A DNA stretch of 5,539 bases, from the NCBI GenBank assembly GCA_035534535.1, contig DATLRS010000056.1, positions 1 to 5,539 on the forward strand, in the 5' to 3' direction. A program made the position numbers and the translations under genes. Position 1 is the first letter of the stretch. Each line of letters begins with the position of its first letter. The notes beneath the pieces were generated by a model, which worked only from the letters and a program-made list of their open reading frames with translations, had not been told where the DNA came from and searched no databases. The stretch is from DATARH01 sp035534535 (GTDB taxonomy: Bacteria > Pseudomonadota > Alphaproteobacteria > ATCC43930 > CGMCC-115725). Below, in pieces: positions 1 through 5,286 of this stretch.

Positions 1-345
1 GCCCAGCGCATGGTCAAGCGGGGCCACGGCACGATCCTCTTCACCGGCGCCAGCGCCAGCGTCAAGGGCTACCCGCGCTCGTCATCCTTTGCAATGGGCA
101 AGTTCGCGCTGCGCGGCCTCGCCCAGTCGATGGCGCGCGAACTGCAGCCGCAGAACATCCATGTCGGCCATATCGTCATCGACGGCGGCATCGGGAAGCA
201 GGGCGACCCGCGCGCCAACGAGCGCGGTCCCGACGGCTTGCTCGATCCAGGCGCGATCGCCGAAACCTACCTGCAATTGCACCGCCAGCACCGCAGCGCC
301 TGGGCCTGGGAGATCGAGCTGCGCCCCTGGATCGAGAATTTCTGA
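1..345 (+). CDS. SDR family NAD(P)-dependent oxidoreductase, C-terminal part (5' end outside window)
   Basis: This is the 3' part of a gene open from the left edge in frame 1 and ending at TGA 343-345, leaving 114 visible residues. The N-terminal cofactor-binding TGxxxGxG segment lies outside the window. The visible part shows the second half of a Rossmann-type SDR: a strand ending in FTGASAS (codons 40-60), then FAMGK (88-102), then the helix ALRGLAQSMAREL and the strand NIHVGHIVIDGGI. In classical SDRs the FAMGK position is YxxxK. Here the Tyr is Phe (TTT 88-90) while the Lys (100-102) is kept. The tail, with LLDPGAIAETYLQLHRQHRSAWAWEIELRPW, matches from memory an SDR subfamily in which this Phe is usual, so it is probably not a damaged gene. 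The substrate cannot be told. A small hairpin follows the stop. An ATG at 10 is internal, not the real start. Confidence 0.85.
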   Translation, partial: AQRMVKRGHGTILFTGASASVKGYPRSSSFAMGKFALRGLAQSMARELQPQNIHVGHIVIDGGIGKQGDPRANERGPDGLLDPGAIAETYLQLHRQHRSAWAWEIELRPWIENF

Positions 346-366
346 CACCTCGCGCCTATATGTCAT

Positions 367-382
367 CCCGGCGAAGGCCGGG
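367..382. repeat. REP-like short palindrome after the SDR gene
   Basis: CCCGGC (367-372) and GCCGGG (377-382) form a perfect 6-bp stem with a GAAG loop, 21 bases after the SDR stop. The surrounding TCATCCCGGCGAAGGCCGGGA resembles a short repeat scattered through many alphaproteobacterial genomes (recalled, not searched). It could act as a weak 3' end for the SDR mRNA, but no T-run follows, so a true intrinsic terminator is doubtful. Confidence 0.5.
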
Positions 383-401
383 AGGCGGCGCCAACCGCGC
401 A

Positions 402-431
402 TTGACTTTGTGGCCTGCCGCGTGCTATACG
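402..431 (+). promoter_or_regulatory. Probable sigma-70-type promoter for the leuA leader
   Basis: TTGACT at 402-407 matches the -35 consensus in five of six positions. TATACG at 426-431 is a fair -10 box, 18 bases downstream; the overlapping CTATAC at 425-430 fits the alphaproteobacterial CTATAT form with 17 bases. The expected start of transcription, about seven bases past the -10 box, is at or next to A438, which is the A of an ATG. It is the best promoter I can see between the SDR gene and leuA. Confidence 0.6.
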
Positions 432-437
432 CTACGC

Positions 438-485
438 ATGACCAAGCTGCGCAACGAGCTGCGACTTATCATCCCGGCGTCCTAG
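438..485 (+). CDS. Candidate leaderless leader peptide of leuA (15 codons)
   Basis: ATG 438 to TAG 483-485 encodes MTKLRNELRLIIPAS. Three of its 15 residues are Leu (CTG 447, CTG 459, CTT 465) and two are Ile (ATC 468, ATC 471), so CTT ATC ATC gives a run of branched-chain codons near the end. No Shine-Dalgarno precedes the ATG; instead the predicted +1 of the 402-431 promoter falls on the ATG, so the message would be leaderless. The stop codon sits in the loop of a 9-bp hairpin (474-495). An amino-acid-rich short frame at the 5' end of a long leader before a biosynthetic gene is the classical layout of ribosome-mediated attenuation, known in Proteobacteria for trp, leu and ilv genes. Function is inferred; a frame this short could arise by chance. 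Confidence 0.5.
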   Translation: MTKLRNELRLIIPAS

Positions 486-507
486 AGGGCGCCGGTCGTC
501 TGCTCGT
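454..507 (+). promoter_or_regulatory. Leader stem-loop overlapping the leader peptide stop (attenuator candidate)
   Basis: Three helices stack. ACGAGC (454-459) pairs with GCTCGT (502-507), CGAC (462-465) with GTCG (495-498), and CCGGCGTCC (474-482) with GGGCGCCGG (487-495, one G-U pair) around a TAGA loop holding the leader stop codon. The innermost pair, 474 with 495, competes with 462-465/495-498 by one base. The Leu codons CTG 459 and CTT 465 lie in or touch the outer helices, so a ribosome stalled there would break them and free 495-507. That fits a leucine-sensing switch, but no U-run follows, so the termination step is not identified. Confidence 0.45.
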
Positions 508-509
508 CC

Positions 510-525
510 GTTCCCGCCGGGGAAC
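510..525 (+). promoter_or_regulatory. Small perfect hairpin in the leuA leader
   Basis: GTTCCC (510-515) and GGGAAC (520-525) form a perfect 6-bp stem with a GCCG loop, starting three bases after the preceding leader stem-loop. It could be a pause or terminator arm of the leader RNA. The following bases, ACCTCTGCC, hold no T-run, so I do not call it a terminator. Confidence 0.35.
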
Positions 526-634
526 ACCTCTGCCGCGCTTGGTGACTTTCATGGCTACGATGGTTCGGGTTTATCGCTGCGCAGCGCTGCGGTCGGATGG
601 CGCATGGCGGGTGAGCATTGGGCGACTTAGCACC

Positions 635-660
635 GGCCGGGGGAGTTGAGCCCGCCGGCC
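635..660 (+). promoter_or_regulatory. GC-rich hairpin 64 bases before the leuA RBS
   Basis: GGCCGGGGG (635-643) pairs with CCC (651-653) and CCGGCC (655-660), with one bulged G at 654 and an AGTTGAG loop. It is the most stable stem close to leuA and the best candidate for the termination hairpin of a leucine attenuator. Only C-rich sequence follows, without a T-run, so termination would need Rho or an unusual signal. Between 526 and 634 I see only the short palindrome CGCTGCGCAGCG (575-586). Confidence 0.35.
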
Positions 661-723
661 CCCGCCTTCCATCGACCCATGCCATAATCGCCAGGCCTTC
701 GATCCGGCCGGCGATCCGACCCC

Positions 724-728
724 AGGAG
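724..728 (+). promoter_or_regulatory. leuA ribosome binding site
   Basis: AGGAG lies seven bases before ATG 736. The next in-frame ATG (745) would be 16 bases away, so this site decides the start at 736. Confidence 0.8.
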
Positions 729-735
729 TTCCGCT

Positions 736-2403
736 ATGACTGCCATGCCGATCCATAAATACCGCACCTTCCCGGCGATCGACCTGCCTGACCGGCAATG
801 GCCGGCGCGCAGCATCGACAAGGCGCCGACCTGGTGCTCGGTCGATCTGCGCGACGGCAATCAGGCGCTCGTCGAGCCGATGGGGCCGGAGAAGAAGCGC
901 CGCATGTTCGATCTCTTGCTGCGGCTCGGCTTCAAGGAGATCGAGGTCGGCTTTCCCGCCGCCTCGGACACCGATTTCGCGTTTGTGCGCGAGATCATCG
1001 AGCAGAACCTGATCCCCGATGACGTGACGATCCAGGTCTTGACGCAATCGCGGCCCGAGCTGATCGACAAGACCTTTGCGGCGATCACCGGCGCCAAGCG
1101 GGCGATCGTCCACCTGTACAATTCAACTTCGGAGTTGCAGCGCCGGGTCGTCTTCGGGCTCGACCGGGCCGGCATCACCGATATCGCGGTGACCGGGGCG
1201 CGGCAGATCCGTGACCTCGCCGCCCGGATGCCCGAGACCGAGATCACCTATCAATACTCGCCCGAGAGCTTCAGCGGCACCGAACTCGACTTCGCGGTGG
1301 AGATCTGCGAGGCGGTGATGGATGTCTGGCGCCCGACGCCCGAGCACAAGATGATCGTCAACCTGCCCGGCACCGTCGAGATGGCCACCGCCAACATCTA
1401 TGCCGACCAGATCGAGTGGTTTGCCCGGCACATCCGCGACCGCGACAGCCTCATTCTCAGCCTGCACCCGCATAACGACCGCGGCACCGCGGTGGCGGCG
1501 ACCGAGTTCGGCATCGCCGCCGGCGCCGACCGCGTCGAGGGCACGCTGTTCGGCAATGGCGAGCGCACCGGCAATGTCGATGTCATCACCCTGGCGCTCA
1601 ACCTGTTCAGCCAGGGGATCGATCCGGGGCTGGTAATCACCGATATCGATGAGGTCGTGCGCACCGCCGAATACTGCACCCAGCTGCCGGTCCACCCGCG
1701 CCACCCCTATGCCGGCGAACTGGTCTACACGGCGTTTTCCGGTTCGCACCAGGACGCCATCAAGAAGGGCTTCGACGCGCTTGCCAAGCGCAACGACGCG
1801 CTGTGGGAGGTGCCCTATCTGCCGATCGACCCGCATGATCTGGGGCGCACCTACGAGGCGGTGATCCGCGTCAATTCGCAGTCCGGCAAGGGCGGCGTCG
1901 CCTATCTTCTGAAGGAGGATCACGGCCTCGACCTGCCGCGCAGCCTGCAGGTCGAGTTTTCCAAGATCGTCCAGGAGGTCACCGACCGCACCGGCAAGGA
2001 AATGACCAGCGCCGATATCTGGTCGTTGTTCGAGGACACCTATCTCGGGCACCGCGGCATCCGCCTCGTCGATTACAACGTGCTGCCCGAGCCGCGCCCA
2101 GGCGAGCGCCGCATCGTCGCGACGGTTGACGTGAGTGGCGCCGAACGGCGGATCGAGGGGGTTGGCAACGGGCCGATCGCCGCCTTTGTCGATGCCCTCG
2201 GGCGCGGCTGCGGCGTCGACCTCACGGTCCTCGACTACCACGAGAACGCGGTCGCCGCCGGCGCCGACGCGCAGGCCGCCGCCTATGTCCAGATCCGCAA
2301 TGGAGCCGCCGAAACGCTCTATGGCGTCGGCATGGACAGCGACATCGTCACCGCCTCCCTGAAGGCCGTCGCCAGCGCCGCCACCCGCGCCATGCCGAGA
2401 TAG
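736..2403 (+). CDS. leuA: 2-isopropylmalate synthase, type 2 LeuA
   Basis: LeuA condenses acetyl-CoA with 2-ketoisovalerate to 2-isopropylmalate, the committed and leucine-inhibited step of leucine synthesis, in the cytoplasm. The 555-residue product has the type 2 N-terminus (KYRTFPAIDLPDRQWP, from residue 8), then a TIM-barrel catalytic domain. Metal and substrate motifs are intact: DLRDGNQ at 37-43 (catalytic-domain metal Asp), HPHNDRG at 244-250 (the two metal His) and GNGERTGN at 273-280. After about residue 430 comes the LeuA allosteric/dimerisation domain, with ERRIVATVDVSG and a C-terminal SDIVTASLKAVASAA helix. Length is normal for type 2 and nothing is truncated. A canonical RBS supports ATG 736. 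It stands alone in a 390-bp upstream gap with a probable leader-peptide control region, and ends 12 bases before a palindromic repeat. Homocitrate or citramalate synthase is unlikely given the type 2 sequence. Confidence 0.95.
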   Translation: MTAMPIHKYRTFPAIDLPDRQWPARSIDKAPTWCSVDLRDGNQALVEPMGPEKKRRMFDLLLRLGFKEIEVGFPAASDTDFAFVREIIEQNLIPDDVTIQVLTQSRPELIDKTFAAITGAKRAIVHLYNSTSELQRRVVFGLDRAGITDIAVTGARQIRDLAARMPETEITYQYSPESFSGTELDFAVEICEAVMDVWRPTPEHKMIVNLPGTVEMATANIYADQIEWFARHIRDRDSLILSLHPHNDRGTAVAATEFGIAAGADRVEGTLFGNGERTGNVDVITLALNLFSQGIDPGLVITDIDEVVRTAEYCTQLPVHPRHPYAGELVYTAFSGSHQDAIKKGFDALAKRNDALWEVPYLPIDPHDLGRTYEAVIRVNSQSGKGGVAYLLKEDHGLDLPRSLQVEFSKIVQEVTDRTGKEMTSADIWSLFEDTYLGHRGIRLVDYNVLPEPRPGERRIVATVDVSGAERRIEGVGNGPIAAFVDALGRGCGVDLTVLDYHENAVAAGADAQAAAYVQIRNGAAETLYGVGMDSDIVTASLKAVASAATRAMPR

Positions 2404-2415
2404 CCGCCGCCTTTC

Positions 2416-2517
2416 CCCCTCACCCTGCCCTCTCCCCCGCGGGCCCCACGGGGGGGGGAGAGGGTTGCGCAGGGTTGGCGAGGCAACGCCGAGCCTTACC
2501 CGCAGCTGGGTGAGGGG
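2416..2517. repeat. Palindromic repeat element, copy 1, between convergent genes
   Basis: The outer arms CCCCTCACCC (2416-2425) and GGGTGAGGGG (2508-2517) are perfectly complementary. Inside, CCCTCTCCCCC (2428-2438) pairs with GGGGGAGAGGG (2454-2464) around a GC-rich loop. The right part (2465-2507) differs from copy 2. The CCCTCTCCCC/GGGGAGAGGG core is, from memory, a very common intergenic repeat in Rhizobiales and Rhodospirillales. It lies between the stop codons of leuA and the minus-strand thiamine-diphosphate enzyme gene, where it may serve as the mRNA 3' structure for both. No T-run marks it as a standard terminator. Confidence 0.75.
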
Positions 2518-2539
2518 TGTGCTGCCGCTGATAGTGCCC

Positions 2540-4303
2540 TCACGCCACCCGGTCGCCCTGTTTGATTTCGACGGTGCGGTTGTCGACGGCGGGGAGCATC
2601 TGGCCGGGGTCGCGGGTCACGACGACATCGACGACGGTCGGCCGGTCGTGTTCGGCCATGCCTTGGGCGAGCGCCGGCCCCAATGCCTCGGGGTCCTCGA
2701 CCCGGATGCCGCCGACGCCCATCGCGCGCGCCACCGCGGCGTAATCCATCTCGCTGAGGTCGGCCGACTGGTAGCGGCCGCCCATCATCGCGTGCTGCAA
2801 GGCCTTGACGTAGCCCGAGGCGGCATTGTTGACGACGACGATCGTCAGGCCGAGGCGGGCGCGGCGCGCGGTTTCCAGTTCGCCCAGCACCATGTTGAAG
2901 CCGCCGTCGCCGGTGATCGCGACGACCGGCACGCCCGGCGCCGCCATCGCCGCGCCGATCCCGCCCGGCAGCCCGTAGCCGATCGAAGCCAGCCCGCGAT
3001 CCGGGATGAAATGCCGCCCGGCGATCTTGGTGTCGTAGAGGAGCCCGGTCCAGTGCCCGGCAAACCCGCCATCGGCCACCAGGATCGACTCGGCCGGCAG
3101 GGTGCGGTTCAGCTCGGTGCACAGCCGCGCCATGTGAATGGGGCGGTCGCGCGAGTAGAGGCGGGGCGCCGCATCCGCTTCCCAGGCCGCCATGCGGCCG
3201 GGGATCTCGCCGAGATAATCGGCGCGTGCGATGCGCGCGGCTCCCGCATCGCCGGCCAAGGCTTCGGCGAGGTCTTCGAGCCCGGCGCGCGCGTCGCCCC
3301 ACAAGGCCACCGCGGCGGGGAAGCAGCGGCCGATCTCCTCGGCCTGGATTTCGAGATGGATGATCGGGATATGCGCCGGCGGCAGCGCGTAGCGCCTGGT
3401 CGCGATCTCGCCCAGCTTGCAGCCGACGACGAGGAGGCAGTCCGAGGCTTCGATCAGCTCGTTGGCGATCCGCGCATAGCGGCCGAAGAGGCCGACATTG
3501 AGGGCATGGACGCAAGGGATGCTGCCCTTGCCGCTCATCGTATGCGCCACCGGGATCGCCTGCGCCTCGGCGAAGGCAACGAGCGCGGCGTAGGCCTGCG
3601 AGATATGGATGCCGCCGCCGACCAGCATCAGCGGCCGTTTGGCGCCGGCGATCAGCCGCGCGGCGCGCTCGATATCGGCGCGGTCGGGGCGGATGCGGCG
3701 CGAGGGCGCGGCCAGCGTCGTGGCATCGATCGCGAAATCGTCGGCGGTGAAATCGTGACTGCCGTGGCAGACATCCTCCGGCACGTCGAGCAGCACCGGC
3801 CCCGGCCGGCCCGCGGTCGCCACCGCGAAGGCGCGACGGGTCAATTCGGGGATGCGGCTGGTCTGCTCGATGCGGATCAATTCCTTGACCGCCGGGCGCA
3901 AGATTTCGGCCTGGCGGCATTCCTGCGTCATGTTCTTCCAGGAATGCGCGCGGTTGGTGTCGCCGGCGATGGCGACGATCGGGATGCCGGCATTGGTCGA
4001 TTCGATGAGGCCGGTGACGAGGTTGGTGGCGCCGGGGCCGAGCGTGCCGTCGCAGATCCCCGGCCGGCCGGTGACCCGCGCATAGGCGTCGGCGGCAAAG
4101 GCGCCGCAGCGCTCGTCATTGATCAGAAAGTGCCGCATGCCGAGTTGCCCCAGCGCGTCATAGAACGGCAGCAGCTGGAACCCGCCCATCCCGAACATCG
4201 GCCCGACGCCCGAGAGCCGCAGCATCTCGGCCAAGGCGCGCCCGCCGGTCATCGTGCCGGATGGGCGGTTCTGGCGGCTGGCATCTGAATTATTGATTGT
4301 CAT
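2540..4303 (-). CDS. Thiamine-diphosphate-dependent enzyme, acetolactate synthase-like
   Basis: The 587-residue product has the full three-domain plan of the acetolactate synthase/decarboxylase superfamily. The N-terminal PYR domain (about 18-185) carries the catalytic Glu in NDERCGAFAADAYARVTG (Glu64) and the LGPGATN loop at 89-94. The middle domain (about 205-350) includes PLMLVGGGIHI. The C-terminal PP domain (about 385-565) has the thiamine-diphosphate signature GDGGFN (465-470) ending in NN (492-493). Such enzymes make or break C-C bonds next to a carbonyl; acetolactate synthase, glyoxylate carboligase and several decarboxylases share the fold. TLGPGATN replaces the TSGPGATN usual in biosynthetic acetolactate synthases, and no ilvN-type small subunit is adjacent, so a catabolic or uncharacterised role is as likely. 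ATG 4303 is preceded by GAAAAGG about seven bases upstream; the later Met18 has no RBS. It is co-directional with the upstream two-repeat gene but separated by 160 bp of palindromic repeat. Confidence 0.85.
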   Translation of the reverse strand: MTINNSDASRQNRPSGTMTGGRALAEMLRLSGVGPMFGMGGFQLLPFYDALGQLGMRHFLINDERCGAFAADAYARVTGRPGICDGTLGPGATNLVTGLIESTNAGIPIVAIAGDTNRAHSWKNMTQECRQAEILRPAVKELIRIEQTSRIPELTRRAFAVATAGRPGPVLLDVPEDVCHGSHDFTADDFAIDATTLAAPSRRIRPDRADIERAARLIAGAKRPLMLVGGGIHISQAYAALVAFAEAQAIPVAHTMSGKGSIPCVHALNVGLFGRYARIANELIEASDCLLVVGCKLGEIATRRYALPPAHIPIIHLEIQAEEIGRCFPAAVALWGDARAGLEDLAEALAGDAGAARIARADYLGEIPGRMAAWEADAAPRLYSRDRPIHMARLCTELNRTLPAESILVADGGFAGHWTGLLYDTKIAGRHFIPDRGLASIGYGLPGGIGAAMAAPGVPVVAITGDGGFNMVLGELETARRARLGLTIVVVNNAASGYVKALQHAMMGGRYQSADLSEMDYAAVARAMGVGGIRVEDPEALGPALAQGMAEHDRPTVVDVVVTRDPGQMLPAVDNRTVEIKQGDRVA

Positions 4304-4331
4304 GATGCGGCCTTTTCATCGTAACCCTCTG

Positions 4332-4458
4332 CCCCTCACCCTCCCATCGCTGACGCGATGGGCTCCTCCCTCTCCCCGCTAAGCGGGGAGAGGGTAAAGC
4401 AGGACACCGCCGCTTGTCTCCCTCTCCCCGCATGCGGGGAGAGGGCCGGGGTGAGGGG
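4332..4458. repeat. Palindromic repeat element, copy 2, with three internal hairpins
   Basis: The outer arms CCCCTCACCC (4332-4341) and GGGTGAGGGG (4449-4458) enclose three perfect stem-loops. These are CCCATCGC/GCGATGGG (4343-4350 with 4355-4362), CCCTCTCCCCGC/GCGGGGAGAGGG (4368-4379 with 4383-4394) and a 26-bp unbroken palindrome with the same arms (4420-4445). The element shares outer arms and the CCCTCTCCCC core with copy 1. It fills almost the whole gap between the two-repeat protein gene (stop 4464) and the thiamine-diphosphate enzyme gene (start 4303). In RNA it would fold as a multi-branched structure that could end, pause or stabilise the upstream transcript. I see no clear promoter for the downstream gene between it and 4303. 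Confidence 0.8.
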
Positions 4459-4463
4459 CTGCT

Positions 4464-5276
4464 TCAGCTTGCAAAGGCGCGGCGCAGCAGCGCGATCGCC
4501 TCGCGCGCGGTCATGCCGGGGGCGAGGCCGAGCGCGGCGGCACGCTGATTGACCCGCGACAGGATGCCGTCTTGGTAGGTCGAGCGCGCGTCGCCGATGC
4601 GGGCGCTGGCGGCCGCGACGGTGGCGGCGGGAATGAGGCGCACGTCGAGCGCCGGCAGGCGCGAGACGCCGGCATCATCGATGCCGATGCCGGCGTCATT
4701 GTAGAAGGCGGCGCGCACATCGTATTTGAGGGCGGTTTCCGGCCGCCCGCCCAGGAGGCCGCCATGCGAGCCGGTGACAACGATCGCCGCCTTGTGCTCG
4801 GGCGCAACCAGCGAGGCGGAATCGAGCGCCCAGATTTCGGGCGGCCCGCTCTCCAGCAGAAACGCCCCTTCCAAGGCCGGCGGCGGCGCGCGATGCCCCG
4901 GCGCGGCATGCTGCAACGCCGCCGCGGCATCGGCGCTGCTCGTGCCGGGGCGGACGCCGAGCGCAGCGGCCAGCGCATTGGCGTGGGTGATGATGCCGCG
5001 CGCCAGCATGTCGGCGCCGTCACCGATCCGCGCCGTCATATGCCCGACCGTCGCCGCCGGCACGCCGAGCTCTTGCAGATAGTCGAGGCCGGCGATGCCA
5101 GCGCGGTCGCGCCCGACCCCGGCGTCGTTGAAGATTGCCGCGGCAACGCCGAGCTTCGCGGCGAGATAGGCGGCATAGACCCCGCCATGCGAGGCGTTGA
5201 CCACGACGGCGCCCGCGGCCGCCTCGGGCGTTATCCGGGTAATGCTGTCGGCGGTGACGATCGGCGCGGCAGGCAT
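4464..5276 (-). CDS. Uncharacterised protein with two tandem copies of an SHGG/NDAG domain
   Basis: I do not recognise the function. The 270-residue product is an internal duplication: residues about 23-121 and 164-263 carry the same motifs in the same order. These are SHGG (29-32 and 170-173), [FY]NDAG[VI]G (49-55 and 192-198) with a nearby D-x-AG, PAATV (73-77 and 216-220), ARIGD (82-86 and 225-229), and AAALG[VL]xPG near 103-111 and 246-254. From NDAG onward the two copies run at a constant offset of 143 residues. Alternating hydrophobic strands and helices suggest a Rossmann-like alpha/beta fold, with SHGG and NDAG at loop ends where active or binding sites often lie. A Pro/Ala-rich linker (about 122-140) joins the halves. 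There is no signal peptide or membrane segment. ATG 5274-5276 has AGGGG a few bases upstream and lies 10 bases after the mutT stop, so the two are probably cotranscribed. Confidence 0.75.
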   Translation of the reverse strand: MPAAPIVTADSITRITPEAAAGAVVVNASHGGVYAAYLAAKLGVAAAIFNDAGVGRDRAGIAGLDYLQELGVPAATVGHMTARIGDGADMLARGIITHANALAAALGVRPGTSSADAAAALQHAAPGHRAPPPALEGAFLLESGPPEIWALDSASLVAPEHKAAIVVTGSHGGLLGGRPETALKYDVRAAFYNDAGIGIDDAGVSRLPALDVRLIPAATVAAASARIGDARSTYQDGILSRVNQRAAALGLAPGMTAREAIALLRRAFAS

Positions 5277-5286
5277 CGGCGCACCC

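Noticed and set aside
575..590. Overlapping palindromes CGCTGCGCAGCG and GCAGCGCTGC as an operator
   Set aside because: Short GC palindromes are frequent at this base composition, and the site lies far downstream of the promoter with no regulator gene nearby.
551..649. A 32-codon frame MATMVRVYRCAAL... in the leuA leader
   Set aside because: No convincing RBS and no family or composition signal. It is the tail of a longer shadow frame that overlaps the SDR gene.
1123..2241. A 372-codon minus-strand frame opposite leuA
   Set aside because: Shadow of leuA: no family signal, and the plus-strand product carries every LeuA motif.
2496..3920. A 474-codon minus-strand frame overlapping the thiamine-diphosphate enzyme
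   Set aside because: Very Arg-rich, no recognisable domain, and it runs in another frame of a gene with intact catalytic motifs.
2465..4288. A 607-codon open frame on the plus strand
   Set aside because: It lies antisense to the thiamine-diphosphate enzyme gene, whose motifs are clear. Its Arg/Asp/His/Gly-rich composition is typical of a shadow frame in GC-rich DNA.
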